Positions 22,807-35,600 of a DNA stretch of 64,000 nucleotides are shown here, in pieces. The notes beneath the pieces are model-generated. The model was not told the origin of the DNA. It saw nothing but the letters and a program-made list of their open reading frames with translations, and made no database searches. The DNA is from Entoloma clypeatum (Eukaryota > Basidiomycota > Agaricomycetes > Agaricales > Entolomataceae). Positions within the stretch are counted from its first letter, which is position 1. Each line of letters begins with the position of its first letter. The position numbers were made by a program, and so were the translations under genes. The stretch spans positions 1,426,001 through 1,490,000 of the forward strand of contig OY751485.1 in assembly GCA_963565915.1 (NCBI GenBank). The letters run 5' to 3'.

Positions 22807-25325
22807 CTAGTGACTCCCACTCGCCGAGCCAAGAAAATAACAAAGTCGTGACAATTCTTTGTCTTTGGCTCGTTGACCGTCACATTTTTCTGAATGCCCA
22901 AAGTCGACGATTGTAACACCTGAGTCACCGATAAGGATATTATCCCGACGGATGTCTCCGTGGAGTATGCCTGCACAATGAATAGATTTCAATGTTGAGA
23001 GTGCTGATTCGCTAATTTGAAATGAATAACCAGTATTGTACGTCGAACAAGTAAAACCTACCGGTCAGAGATCGACAAATTGCATTGCGACTCGGTGGAG
23101 AGTGGAACACCTGCATAAAGCATGACAAGAGCACAAGCGCCACCTTCGGAGTCATCGAAGAAACCCAGTGCTGTCGCGATGCCTCGACGAACTCCCTTGG
23201 ACCTCAAACGGCGATAGACTTCGTATTCGCTCCTGAGGGCATCCCGCTGTCCACTGTCAAACGCGAGCTTGACGACTACATCCAGTGGCATGGCTCCTTC
23301 CATAATTTCTGGCTCAAGTGTGCCGCGGTGGACCACGCCTGTTGCGCCCCGCCCAACTTCCGATGTAAGGATAATGGTCAGACATTCCTCTAGCCCGTAA
23401 GTGCGGATGGCTTGTGGAGACAATGGGGGAGTTGGACACCTTGTGTGTGTCATGATCGAAGGAGCAGAGCGAAGGAACGAGGCAGGTACCGGGGAGTCGT
23501 ATACATCGTATTGGAGGTAGAGAAGGACAACAGCACGGTTACTGGCCACACCTATCGTTTTCTGTAGCTTGTCAGGTTCGTCGAAAGACTAAACATAGGT
23601 CAGGCCAAACATACCTCGATGGCTACCAATTCACCATCCTGAGGACCTTTCCTTCCTGCCGAGCCTTGGAATCCACGCTTTTTCCCACCTCTACCCTTGC
23701 GATGTCCACGGCCGTCCTTGCGCCGACTTCCAGAACCCCGATCACGACCCTGGTCGCCCCGGGCCTTGTCCCCAGCGATCAAGTCACCAGGGGGCTTTAA
23801 TTGGGATAGGCGGTCCACCGTGTCTTGGATGGCAGCGATATAGATGCCAACATGGAGCTTCCCATACCCGGGGTCAACGCACGTAGATGGTTCTATGACG
23901 TCTGAAACGTAAAGCGTCTGAGAGGCTCGATGGCGGAGACACACGAGCTCGTGGTTGCCTGAGTGAAGGACGATGACGGTCCCATCGACTCGTACGGCTT
24001 GTGCCCACGCCTGAGAAAGTTGACAGATCAGCATTATTTTGACGGGTATTGTATTGCACGTCACCTGCTGCACTAGACTTTGCGCAGAAATGCCATGCCG
24101 ATCTTGGTAGGCCTTCTCTTCCTCTTCCTTTTCCTCGTCATCATCTCGTCGGCGTTTCTTGCCTTTATCCTTCGTACGAGACATGTTAGGCCGATATTGG
24201 TAGGCCTCCTCTTCCTCGTCGTCGTCTTGTTGGCGTTTCTTGCCTTTATCCTTGCTACGAGACCGATGATTTGATGGACGTGATGCACTCGGTTGTGCTG
24301 GAGGGAGCGTCGGAGGACCTGACCCTGCAGCTAATCGAGTGACTTGTCGAGTGACCGGTCGTTGTGGGGTTGCAGAGGATGCTACAATGGGTGCGAGTGG
24401 TTGTGCGTCGATTTCTTCATCGCGACTTCCTGTAACAAGGGAAGTATTTGAAGCACCATTCTATAATTGATGAACACCATTTTTGGCGATTTAGAGAGTA
24501 CGAACATACAGGGAAACTCCATGGGGGAGCCTGCGCATCAGGTCCAACGACAGCCCGCAGGACATTCTCCTTTGCTCTCACATGTTTAGAAATCGAGGAG
24601 CAATTGGGAGCAATGCAGGTCGTCCAAGAAAAATCGCCTAGTTCAGGAACCGCCACCATTACTTCAACAGAACCCGCACTGATACTCTTCATCCCCAAAG
24701 GCAACCCAGACTCCCTCAGCTCCTCAAAGATGCGACGAATTTTGGGCTCCATGCTGTCCACGATGGCTGCCTGTTGTGTTTTCTCGATCTCATCGACGCG
24801 TTCCTCCATGAAGCAGAGCTGCCCGTCCATAATTGCATAACTGGAGGAAGGACCTGATTGCGTCCAGAACAAGAGAGACCGCCATCGTGAAAACGGAGCA
24901 GTGGGGTGCAGAGCAAGGGTCGAAGCCACAGGCGTGCAGTATGAGGCGGTGGTTTTGTCGTAAAAGTTGGTAACTGCTTTTTCGTCGGTCACAACAGTGT
25001 TTAAATTCTCCAGGAGATCTGCTCGTATTTCGGCTGTGATGAAGCCAGCCAGAGGCGGAAGGGTGGCTAAAGCGGCGTCAAGTGCTGTATCGACATTTTT
25101 TGCTAGATCTTGGACTAGGGTTGGAAGCCGCACTACCCTCTTAAGAACCAGCTTTTTTTTTAAATGTTTATCATAAACCGAAGGTGCACAGGTGGCAGTT
25201 GATGGCTTCTTGTTAGGCGCAGGAATGAGAGGAGGCGGATTCCAAGAGAATAATGCCTTGATTTCGTCGAGGGCTTCAGGTGGGGACCCAGCAATGGTAG
25301 AAGGCCCAGCAATGGTAGAAGACAT
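22807..25325 (-). CDS. Five-exon gene with C-terminal protein-kinase-like domain
   Basis: Proposed exons: 25325-24510, 24460-24065, 24010-23615, 23561-23062, 23011-22807; introns of 49, 54, 53 and 50 bp, all GT-AG, all phases consistent, giving 770 aa. Residues 1-272 are of unknown family. Exon 2 has two tandem copies of a KDKGKKR basic block followed by a DDDEEEEAYQ acidic block. Exon 3 ends in an RG/K-rich stretch (GHRKGRGGKKRGF), plausibly nucleic-acid binding or nuclear. The kinase-like domain fills the C-terminus: glycine loop GRGATGVV (606-613), lysine in VVKLAF (634), catalytic HGDIRRDN (Asp722, Asn727), metal-binding DFG (739-741). It ends about 30 residues after DFG, so the C-lobe is much shorter than in canonical kinases. 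No broken exon and no CGA-derived stop occur, unlike the elements around it. Substrate unknown. An atypical or degenerate kinase is the alternative. Confidence 0.65.
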
Positions 25326-26578
25326 AAAGAACGAAACTGCGTTGTGGCGGTTAAAATTAAATGGTTAAAGCGAAGGGAACATTCCACGAAAACACGTGAT
25401 CGTCGGAATCTCGTGTTGCCTTGGTTGGCCAGTCAAAATCGGACCTGGTGGAATCTGGCCCTTGTGGGATTAGAGCGTATTTACAGCACCCAAAACTTTC
25501 AGAATTTTGCCATCAGTTTGCAACGGCTCGTTTATCACTCGCTCCCCATCAAATCTGGGCCGATGCCGGGCAAGCAGAAATGACTGCAGTTTCAACATTG
25601 TTGCAGGGCATTATAAGTGAGGGCCTAAGTCGTCGGTGACACCGACAAGCCATCTACAACTGCTCGGGCATCCTGCTCTTTGTTGTACTCAAAACTGCCA
25701 TGCTGGGGTCGCTTCACGTGAGCCAAACACAACACAAAGGGTTCTTTCATTTTCTGGTGACTGTCATGGTGGGGCCTGTGTGGGTTGTGGAGCCCAGGCG
25801 CCCATCACTTTTAAGTGATCAGACATCACTTTGCAATGGAAAGTGAAGGCACTGCAAATACGCTCTATTGAGAGGGGTAGGATTTCAGATCAAACGGTCA
25901 AATTTTTCCAGCTGATTGCAAAACTCTAGACATTTTTGAATCCTCCCGGATATGATTATGTGAGGCGAGCTAAACCAAATTGGGGAAGTTCATTCCTGGC
26001 ACACCCTGATTTTGAATACTCTTTTTTCACTCCAATGGAAGAAATTTTGCAGCCAACAATGGCATCTACTAGACTCTCTGCCAAGTGAGGGAGTTTCTGC
26101 GTGATGTGTGCGTCAACACATGCCGCTGAGGAGTCTGTTGAGGTTTCGTCATAACTATGATTGTCAAGAGCTTCCCGATTTAGTTTAGTCTGCCTCACCT
26201 AATCATACCCAGCAGGATTCAAAAACCTCTAGAGTTTTGCAATCAGCTGTCAAAAAAAAGATGTGGGGATTGTGTGGGGACAATATTGTATCCATATGAG
26301 TCAGCTTTTTTTTTGATATTTCATGTTGACTAGCCCCGGTTAGTGTCCAAATCCCCATCAACACAGCTGCCACATGTGTTTGCCATTGTCTGACTACCTC
26401 GCGCTCACTGCACTACACAGTGAGCTCGAGTATATAGCCATTCCATGGTGTTTTTTTGCAGATTTGTTGTACAAATTATACATATATCTATGTAGCATGT
26501 ATCAATGTATTTTTGAGCTGTACAAGTCCCTCAAAGCTTGGGAATGAATGTATTATGAGAGGAAGGGTATACACGTAC
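25326..26578. other. Intergenic between kinase-like gene and copy B
   Basis: No gene recognised. 25326-25420 would hold the promoter and 5' leader of the kinase-like gene; no clear TATA box was seen. The right part contains one copy of a dispersed repeat (26338-26480). Confidence 0.45.
26338..26480 (+). repeat. Dispersed repeat, left member of an inverted pair flanking copy B
   Basis: Starts ggttagtgtccaaatcccc and ends near gcagatttgttgtacaaatt. The reverse complement, with about 10% differences, lies at 40211-40351. Family unknown. Confidence 0.7.
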
Positions 26579-26948
26579 TGTTAAGCGTAACAAACCGTTC
26601 CAAGGTTCAGGCAGAGTATGCAGGAAGATGGAAAGGCGAAGAGCAATGTGATTGCTAAATCTAAGGAATGTAGCTATGGTACATGAGGTTTATATAGTAC
26701 TGACTATGAGTGGTAGCGAATGAGTCAGTAACTGCGGAAGGCAGTGCACATGAGTAAGGCGACTGCGGAAGGCTATGCACTAATGAGTAAGCTGACTGCG
26801 GAATGAGTCAGACAGCTGCGGAAAGCGAGTCAGCGCGGGAGCGAAGTATACTAAAGGAAATAAAGTATAATACGATATGTGTAAGCGGGGGCCGATGAGT
26901 AAAAGTGAAAAAGTAAGCGTATACGTCCGTAGTCGTTAGTCCGTAACA
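26579..26948 (-). repeat. Copy B 3' LTR
   Basis: 370 bp, TGTTA...TAACA, TSD cgtac to the left. The sense polypurine tract cttgaggaggggaaca precedes it. Confidence 0.94.
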
Positions 26949-26964
26949 TGTTCCCCTCCTCAAG

Positions 26965-26982
26965 GTCTGTGTCCTCACAGAC
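26965..26982 (-). other. Conserved hairpin before the polypurine tract (copy B)
   Basis: Sense GTCTGTG-AGGA-CACAGAC. Compared with C, D and E the outer C-G pair is G-C here, a compensatory double change. Confidence 0.7.
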
Positions 26983-26985
26983 TAC

Positions 26986-27354
26986 CTACTCCCATCCATC
27001 GTTGCCATTTGGATCGGCCCAGGCAGGGTCAACTCGGTTACCCCAATCCTTTATCAGTTCATCGTTTACCGCCGTGGCAAACTCTAAACCTCGAACGGCG
27101 AGGCGAAGGCGTCGATTCTCGACAGCAAGGGTGTTGGTATAGTTTTTGAGGATGAGCTTCTCCTCAGCGGTGGGGGCGGTTGGTAAATCGGAGAGGGTAT
27201 GAAGGCGGATATGCATCTGCCGGTGGAGGATGTCGGCGACAGAGGTTTCGAGCGCATGGATCTGGTCGCGCATGGAGAGCGCTTCGCCGATGAGGGTGGT
27301 GATGGTGGGGTTGATATCGGAAGCATCAGTGGAGGCGGTGGTGATGTTGGACAT
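26986..27354 (-). CDS. Gypsy-2 ORF4, copy B
   Basis: A 122-codon ORF; the ATG at 27354 aligns with the starts in C and D (an in-frame upstream ATG at 27426 looks accidental). Blocks EALSMRDQIHALETSVAD and HRQMHIRLH are almost identical to the other copies, while flanking residues differ at roughly a third of positions. The frame has no stop or indel despite that divergence, which argues that the protein was used. No known domain recognised. Confidence 0.68.
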   Translation of the reverse strand: MSNITTASTDASDINPTITTLIGEALSMRDQIHALETSVADILHRQMHIRLHTLSDLPTAPTAEEKLILKNYTNTLAVENRRLRLAVRGLEFATAVNDELIKDWGNRVDPAWADPNGNDGWE

Positions 27355-27471
27355 GGCAGAAATGATGTTTGAAAGGTATAAGAAGAATGGCGTGTTGGGC
27401 GAGAAGAGTTGGAGCGGGGAACTCAATGTGACGGAAGTCGATGTGGAAAATGGTTCTCAAAGTTTGTTCTT

Positions 27472-30400
27472 TTATCGTGGACGCGATGGATTTTGCCGAT
27501 GAAAATCTCGGATCAAGTCTTGAGCGTTCTGAACATTAGTCCGAGGTTCCCACGTGTTTTCTTCTGGGCCATATCCTTCCCATTGGACAAGGTACTGGAT
27601 CTTTCCACGGAATTTCCGAGAGTCCAGGATCATGGAGACATGGTATTCCTCTCGTCCTTCGACGATGATCGGATCAGGGGCTGGCTTCTTTTTCTGAATG
27701 GCATACTTCGGGGTTTCGTATGGCGATAACAGGGTCTCGTTGAACACAGGGTGGATCATCTTCCAGGTTTTGGGAAGATCAAGACGGTATGCGCTAGCTC
27801 CTTTCTTCTCTAGGACTTTGAACGGTCCGTGTCGGAGGGCGTCAAGTTTCTTTGAGGGACGATCAGTCCTGATGTTAGTCCCTTCCAGCCACACCTTGTC
27901 TCCAATGCGGTAATTCCAAGACGGGCTTCATCGTGTGTCAACCGTCTTCTTCATCTGATCCTGGGCCTGTTTCAGTGCTGCGTTGGCTTCTTCTCGTGCC
28001 TGTTTGAGTTTTTTCAAGAAGTCGTTTGCCGCTGGATTGGTGTCTTCCAACACAAGTTCTCCCTTCCAAGGATGCAGACCATAGTTGAGATAGAATGGTG
28101 TGTACTTTGTCGCTTGATGTTCTTTGTCATTGTACTGGAATTCTGTGATTGCTATCCATTCCGCCCAATCATCTTGTAGATGGTTGACAAAGTTTCGTAA
28201 GAATACCTCGGTTTCCTGATGCGATCGTTTGGCTTGTCCATCAGTTTGTGGATGGTACGCAGTGGACAGGTTTCTCTTGATTCCCAACATGCGGCAAAGT
28301 ATCTCCATGAACTTCGCGGCGAACTGTGGTCCTCTGTCGCTAATGATCTTCTTAGGGATCCCATGAAGCTTCCATATCTGGTCCCGATAGATCTTGGCTA
28401 ATCCTTCAGCCGATAGTTCCACGGTTGTCGGGATGAGATGAAGCATCTTTGAATGTCTGTCCGTGATGACCAGAATTGCATTCTTCCCATCAGATTCTGG
28501 TATCGGTCCCACAACGTCAATCCCTATGTCTTCCCATGGTTGACTTGGCGCGGCGTTAGGGTGTAGAGGGGCGTGTCTCCTTTGGCGGCTGATCTTGTTT
28601 CGTTGACAGGTGTCACAACCTTTCACATACTTCTTTACGTCATGTAGGATGGTGGGCCACCAGTAGGTGCACGTGAGGAGTTCATGTGTTCGATATTGTC
28701 CTGGATGTCCTGCCACTGGTGCGTCGTGCGCTTCAAACATCAGTTCTTGGCGCAATTGTGGGTCTGGTGGAACATAGACTCGTTCTCCTGCGTAGGTGAT
28801 GCCATTTTCCTGTTGGTACCAGTGAGGATTCTTCTTCAGACCCTGGGCTACTTCTGTCTCCATGCGATTCGAGGCCTTGATGCGTGCGATCCATGGGTTT
28901 TCGATGGTTGTGATGTTTCCGATTTTGATGGAATCAGATGCTTCACCCCCTTCAAAGAATTGTTCCTCCGTGAACATCTCCATTTGTATCACATCTTCTG
29001 ATTCCAATCGTTTCAAAAATAGCCCCTCCTTGAGCATTTGGTCACTGTCCTGCGGCTCGAGTTCCGTCTCATACCAGGGTAAACGTGACAGGATGTCTGC
29101 TTTCGCATTTGTTTTCCCAGGTACATGTCGCAATTCGAAGTCATAGTCTTGTAACTTCATCTTCCAGCGCCTTTGTCGTTGGTTTAGGTCCTGAGGACGC
29201 CGGAAATACTCCAGGTTCTTGTGATCGGTTAAGATCTCGAAACGTTCCTTGGCTTCAAGTAGATAATGTCGCCAGTCCTTCAGTGCTTCCATGACTGCCA
29301 AGAGTTCCTTGTCATATATCTCATAATTCTGTTCGGCCGCAGACATGGTCCGCGACAAGAACGCGATAGGATGCCACTTGTTGTCTTGTTTCTGTGAAAG
29401 TACCGCTCCAATTGCATAACCCGATGCATCGGTTTCGACCCTGAACTGTCCGTCCGGTTTGGGCAATGCCAAGACTGGTGCCGTCGTGATTGCCCATATG
29501 AGACCTTCAAATGCTTCTTGCGCTGCTGGTCCCCACATGAATGCTGTATTTCCCGTAAGTGTTGTGAGTGGCTTTGCGATGTTTGAGTATCCTTCAATGA
29601 AGCGTCGATAAAAATTGGCAAATCCCAGGAACCTCTGTACTTCCTTTTTTGATGTGGGTACTCGCCAGTTCCGGATTGTGTCCACCTTTTCAGTTTCCAT
29701 CTCAACACGTCCTTCTCCAATGACATATCCCAATATGGGGCATTTCGTTACTTCCCAGAGACACTTCTTCTCCTTTAGGAACAGGTCATTGTCTGACAGA
29801 ATCCGCAAGATCTCTTCGGTGTTCCGGGCGAGTTCTTCCTTGGTTTTACCAATAACCACTATGTCATCCATGTAAATCACACAGATGCGCCAACGGATCT
29901 GATCCCTGAATAGGCTGGCCATCATCCGAGAGAACGTTCCCGGGGAGTTGCAGAGACCGAAAAACATGACCAATGGTTCAAACAATCCTCGGCTGGTCAG
30001 GAAGGCGGCTTTCCATTCGTCACCCTTCTTGATCCGCACGTTATTGTATCCCCACATGATGTCCATTTTGTTGAAGTAGACTGCATCCTTCAATACATCC
30101 AAGAGGTCGTTGATGCGTGGGAGTGGGAATTTGTCCTTAACCGTGAATTTATTGACTGTGCGATAATCCTGTACCAATCGTTTGGAACCGTCTTTCTTGT
30201 TAATGAAGAAGCAGGGTGATGCATAAGGGGATTTGGACGGTCGGATCTTTCCGGTTGCCAGGCCTTCATTGATGAATTCGTCCAGTTCTTCTTGCTCCTT
30301 TTGGGTCATAGGGTACGTGTTTCCTCCTAGCTCCTTTGGTGCGTCCGGTGTAAGTTCGATGCTGTGGTCCCATTCTCTTTCCTTTGGGATCTTGTCAAAG

Positions 30401-31080
30401 TTTTCTTTTTCAAAGAGATGGGCAAAACGTTCAACGTATGAGGGTCGTTTGGTTGTGGGGGGTGGTGTGGGAGTAACTGCTTCCAATATGGGGTCTCCGG
30501 GCTTCCATTTCTGATCCGATTTCTTGGGCGCGTCCTTGTCTCGTACTTCCACCATGCGAACCCGATGTTTGCGACCATTAAGGTTAACCCTGAAATCCGA
30601 GTGTTTGGTTTGACATGTTGATGGGCACCGGTTGAATGTTACAGCGCCGGTCGTCCAATTGATTGTGGGGTTGTGGTGCACCAACCAGTCATGTCCCAAA
30701 AGCATGTCCGTTCTCCCAATGTCCAATACCATTGCTTCCATGGTTTCCTGGTGTGTTCCTAAGTCTAGCTTGACTTCGGCAAGTTTTTCTGCTTTCTGTT
30801 GTCGGTTCGGCGATCCATCCCCATTTAGGATTGATATGGGCTTTATTCCACGTGTGGGAAGGTTCTGTTCGCGTACTATTCTGGGATGGATACATGTGCG
30901 TTCACATCCGCTATCAACCTCGGGTCGAATGGCCTTTGGTCCTCGTCGTGTTTTGATCTGAGCTTGCAGCTTGATCTCTCGTCGTTTCGGAGGTTTATCT
31001 CCCTTGACAATCTTAGTTGACGCAACGGCTCGCTTTGCAGGGATAACATAAGTTATATTGTCTGTAGCTGCACCAGGCAA
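27472..31080 (-). pseudogene. Gypsy-2 pol, copy B (nearly intact)
   Basis: One frame of 1203 codons. Protease PEVDSGCERT (Asp56), RT with VIYMDDIVV (YMDD at 29863-29874, residue 403), RNase H VETDASGYAIGAVLSQ and TDHKNLEYF, integrase zinc finger AHDAPVAGHPG and CDTCQRNK, core with SDRGPQFAAKF, and C-terminal chromodomain [16 protein letters not shown]. Two defects: TGA at 27928-27930, where copy D has CGA, just before the chromodomain; and the catalytic glutamate motif reads DGQAKRS, codon AAA at 28228-28230 for lysine. No ATG opens the frame, and pol is open back through the gag 3' end in the -1 frame, so pol was probably made by recoding. Confidence 0.9.
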
Positions 31081-31099
31081 GCGAGTTCGTTTAATGGAT

Positions 31100-31135
31100 A
31101 AGGGTCGCGACTTAGCGTCGTTTAATCGGACCCTT
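31100..31135 (-). other. Stem-loop enclosing the gag stop codon (copy B)
   Basis: Same 36-nt two-stem structure as in C, D and E, unchanged although flanking codons differ. Confidence 0.6.
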
Positions 31136-32296
31136 CGGGAAGATCCTTCTCATCGGTCTCTATGGTGATGGTTTCATCATCATCGGTATCTCCATCAGAC
31201 ACCTTCCTAATCTTTCCAGAGTTCTCCTTTGGCTTGCGGCAGTTGCGCGCGATATGTCCTTCTTGGTCGCAGTTGAAACACTTACGACCATCTTTCCTCT
31301 TTGGGGCTTTGCAGTCTTTGGCAAGGTGACCAAAACGCTGACAGTTGTAGCAACGGGCTACTCCTGCTTTGTCGATCTCCATGGCTTTGCCTTGACCACC
31401 ATAAGTGGTGCCTGATCCGGTGCGTGTGTCGCCACCCCCTCGGATGACTAGTGCATGTCCCTCCATCTGTCGTCCCTTGTTTCGGATCTCCTTTGCGTAA
31501 TCAGTGTACGTCTTGCCATCGCTAGCCACTTGTTCAGAAATTCTGCGGTTGACGTTCTTTTCCAGGATGTATTTCCCAGTTTCTTCGCCAAGGTTTGACA
31601 GCTTCAAGAGCTCTTCGAATTCGTCCAAGAATTCGTCGATGGTGCGTTTCTCCTGTTTCAGGACTTCGAATTTCGCCTTGGCCGCTGCCGACTTGTTGGC
31701 AATAGAGAATTGCTTAGCGATGTCGTCTGAGAATCCTAACCAGGTGATGTTCTCGCCATCGGTGGCAAGGTCGTCTAACTTGTTGCTGGCCCAGTGTTTA
31801 CCGGACCCTTCCATCATGCGGGATAACACCGCAAGAATTTTCTGATCGTCGGACAGGCCCTTCTGGAACCTGATGTATAATTTGGTGGCTTTCCACCACT
31901 CGTCGAAGGTGTGTCTGTCTTTGAACATTCCAGGATCTTTGATGATCTTGGATGTATCCATTGTTTGTACTGTCGGTGCTTCTGCCATGTCTAGAACCTG
32001 CGGAGTAGGAGAGGTGTCGGATTGTTGGGATGAAGATGGGGTTCGGGATACAGGTAGGGGTTGAAAATCAGTCCCTGTTCTAGGCGTCTGTTCAGTATCT
32101 GACTGGGCGGAGTCAAAAGTAAATTCGTCAGGGGACTCGTCGGCGGAATCGGTGGCAAAACGTTCGGGGTATTTCCTCTGTAGATCTCTAAGGAATCTCT
32201 GTTCCTGCGCGTCTGTTGGTCGCGAGAAGGGGTCAAGTCTCTCGTTTCGTGCCCAACGGTTGTACTCGGTCTGTTGCTCGTTGGTGGTGAAGTGGG

Positions 32297-32625
32297 TAAT
32301 GATGTAACCGATGTAGGCAGCCCAAAGGGCGCTCAAGACATAACGGTACGAAGGCATATGGAAGCTAGACTAACCTGGTTAAGAGACGTTAGTGGAATGA
32401 AGACAACGTCTCAGAGAACTGGGGTGTTCAAGAGTTAGGATTCATCGTACTAAATACATGGGTATTTATACTAATCCAATATGCGCACGGACCATTGTAC
32501 AAACAATACATAAACAAGTCATGCGTCCGTGGTTGTACCATAAACTCACATATATGGTAATAGTGACTTATAGTGACTTCTTGTGACAAGCACATGGTGC
32601 GACATATCTGGCAATATGTTCAACA
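32297..32625 (-). repeat. Copia 3' LTR
   Basis: 329 bp; sense orientation starts TGTTGAA and ends CATTA. It lacks a 13-bp agctaactagcta segment present in the 5' LTR. Confidence 0.92.
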
Positions 32626-32638
32626 CTCCCCCTCACTT
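32626..32638 (-). other. Copia polypurine tract
   Basis: Sense gtgagggggag lies directly before the 3' LTR and overlaps the pol TGA stop (32633-32635). Confidence 0.8.
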
Positions 32639-35600
32639 AGAATCCCGGGTAGGTTTCGTAAGTGGAGTATAAGGCTCTTTAAACTCCATTCGGAGTAGAG
32701 CACGGAATTTCTCAAATTCCTGGCGACCAAGTGGCTTGGTAAACATATCAGCCGGATTCTCTGTTCCCGGAACAAACCGTGGTTCGATCAATCCATCTTT
32801 AACTCTATCGCGTATAGCAAAGTGATGGATTGCTATATGTTTGGTTCTGCCTTCAGTGACTGGGTTTTGCGCATTGAAAATCGCGCCTTGGTTATCTACA
32901 TGGAACGGCATTTTGGTAATGTCCTGTAGTCCAAGCTCTTTGAAGAGATGAGTAACCCATTCGCACTCCCACGAACATTCACTGGCAGCAACCATTTCCG
33001 CCTCAGTGGACGAATGTGCCACTGTCTTTTGCTTGCGACTTTTCCAAAGAACAAGTCCTCCTGCAAGCTTAAGGAAATATCCCGATTGGGACTTTCTATC
33101 AGATGGGTCTGATGCCCAGTCTGAATCTGTCCATGCTTCAAAGGAAGCTTTGGATCGACCATCATAGATTATAGAATAGTCTTGAGTACCGACAAGATAT
33201 CTGATAATCCGTAGAGCGTATTTCTCATGCTCTTTGGAAGGGTTTGCAGACATTTGTGACATTTTTGCAACTGCAAAAGCAATGTCCGGTCTCGTTCCAA
33301 TGGACAAGTACAACAACGATCCAATGATCATTTGGTACCTTGTTTTGAGTGTGGGATCCACCTCCCCCTCATTTGGTGCAGGGTAATAACCCTTTGGGAG
33401 TGGAGTGTCAGCAGCCTTTGCATTTTCTAAGCCAAAGCGCTTAATGATCTTCTTCAGGTATTCTGACTGATCGATTGTTACGATCTGCTTTTTCGAATCT
33501 TGTCATATTCTCATACGCAAGAATTTTTTAGCAATACCAAGATCACGACTTTCCCATTTATTTTTAAAGTCAGATTTTATCTTGCGAACAAGATCTGGGT
33601 TTGATCCCATGAACAGGCCGTCATCAACATAGATCAAAGCGATTATCAAATCACCTGATTGTTTGTTGTGGTAAACAAAGACGCCTGAGTCAGTTCTACA
33701 GCGAGTAAAACCTAGCTTCTCCATTGATGCATTGAGCGCGATCCACCATGCTCTTGCAGCCTGTTTTAGGCCATAGAGTGCTTTTAATAAACGGATGACC
33801 TTCCGTTCTTGGCCTTTGACAACAAAGCCTTCGGGTTGATTCATATAGATTTCTTCATCGAGCTCTCCATAGAGAAAAGCTGATTTGACATCTACTCCTT
33901 CAATCACCCATCCTTCAAGCGCAGCTACGGCGAAGAGGATTCGGATAGTCTTGAAACGTATCACAGGTGAGAAGATCTCATCAAAATCGATACCCTCGAT
34001 CTGTGAGAAACCCTTGGCAACGAGTCGTGCCTTCTTTCGTCCGTCAGTTTTGACGTCGAATACCCATCAATTTCTGATGGTTTTACGACCTTTAGGCAGG
34101 TCAACCAACTTAAAGACATTGCGCTTCTGGAGGGCTTCTAGTTCCTCACGGCATGCTGCTTTCCATTCAAGCTTTTCCTTTTCAGGTAGCTTATTTATGT
34201 CCTTCATTTGCCAAGACTTTGGGTCTTGTGGAATTTCGTCATATGCAGGGATTGCTTTAGATAGCAAGTGCGCAAGCATTTGTGACTGTCCTCCTCCTTC
34301 CCTAATATAGAGTAATTCCTCCATATCTATATCCGGATTCGGATTGGAATTGTTCTGATACATCTGAGGATCAGCGGAGCTAGTTGATGGATCAGCGCCA
34401 GATTGCTGGGGTCTGGTCTCCGATCTGGGATTATAGGCGTATCGCCACGAATCCTCCTGAACAGTTCTGCTCCAATCACGCTGATTTTGATGCAAGGCCT
34501 CAGCCGGGTCATTCCCGTAAACATTTCCAGGACGCTGGGGTATAACCCGAGTACGACGAGGACGATCAGTTTGTGGACAATAATCGCCTGGTAAGGTATG
34601 ATCATCGTTTGGTGCATCTGTGAGCACACGTTTCCCTGGATTGCGAGTCCGGGGAACCCACTGCTGATTCTCAGCGGTGTCCTGTCTGTTTGTTCCATCA
34701 GAAGTCTGATTGGAACCTTCGGGAAGCTGACCAGTTTGGTCGCTATTTGTGTCAGGGAGGTTATGATTGTCATCATGGGTTCCTGGATTAGACGGGTAAT
34801 GTGAACCGCCAGGACCATGTGCATCATTATCTTCCGAATGGAAATCGTCGGTTGGTAAATCAGACGGGCCATCATGTCCATTTACATCATCGTTTCCCAT
34901 ATCGTCTGATGTTGGATCATGGTATTGTGTTATCGAAGGTATTTTGTTCATTGTAGAACATTTTGGGAACAGCTGTTCATCAAACATTGCTGTGACACCT
35001 ATGAAGACTACGTTGTTTGGTATCCGCATAAACCGGTAACCTTTAGTTCCAGTTTTAAATCCGATGAAGATCATCAGCTCGGATTTAGCGGTGGTAGTAC
35101 GAATTTCTTTTGGAAGAAAGACGTAAGCTCCACATCCAAAAACGTGTAGGTTCGACACATCAGGCTTTTCCTTTTTAAGGGACTCATACGGAGTAAGCCA
35201 TCCATGTCTTTTCAATGGAGTTCGGTTATACAAGTGAAGTGCATGTTCTACCGCAAATTGAATCCATATTTCGGGTAGGCAAGCATCATGCAACATAGCA
35301 AGTGCTTTATCCATTAAAGTTCTGTTGAACCGTTCTGCACGACCGTTTTGTTGTGGCTGGTGCGGCACAGTAACTTCACCCTGGATTCCCATCTCATGCA
35401 TATCTGCTTGGAAAGGGACAAACTCACCGCCGCCATCAAAACGCCAAGTTTTAATTGTCGTATTGAATTGGTTTTTAACCATGGCATTAAAATCACGAAG
35501 TGCAGAGTGTGCATCGGATTTTAGTCTCAATAAAGAGATCCAGGCGTGTGACATGTAGTCATCAACAAAGCTGATATAATAATTATATTTGCCATAAGTC

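Noticed and set aside
26986..27354. Calling ORF4 an envelope gene because of its position
   Set aside because: No signal peptide, membrane segment or cysteine pattern; size and composition suggest a small soluble helical protein.
34067..34069. Stop-codon reassignment or suppression (all breaks are TGA)
   Set aside because: The spliced kinase-like and Plavaka-like genes have no internal TGA, and ORF4 of C, D and E, Gypsy-1 pol and the copia pol end at TGA, so TGA acts as stop; CGA decay explains the pattern.
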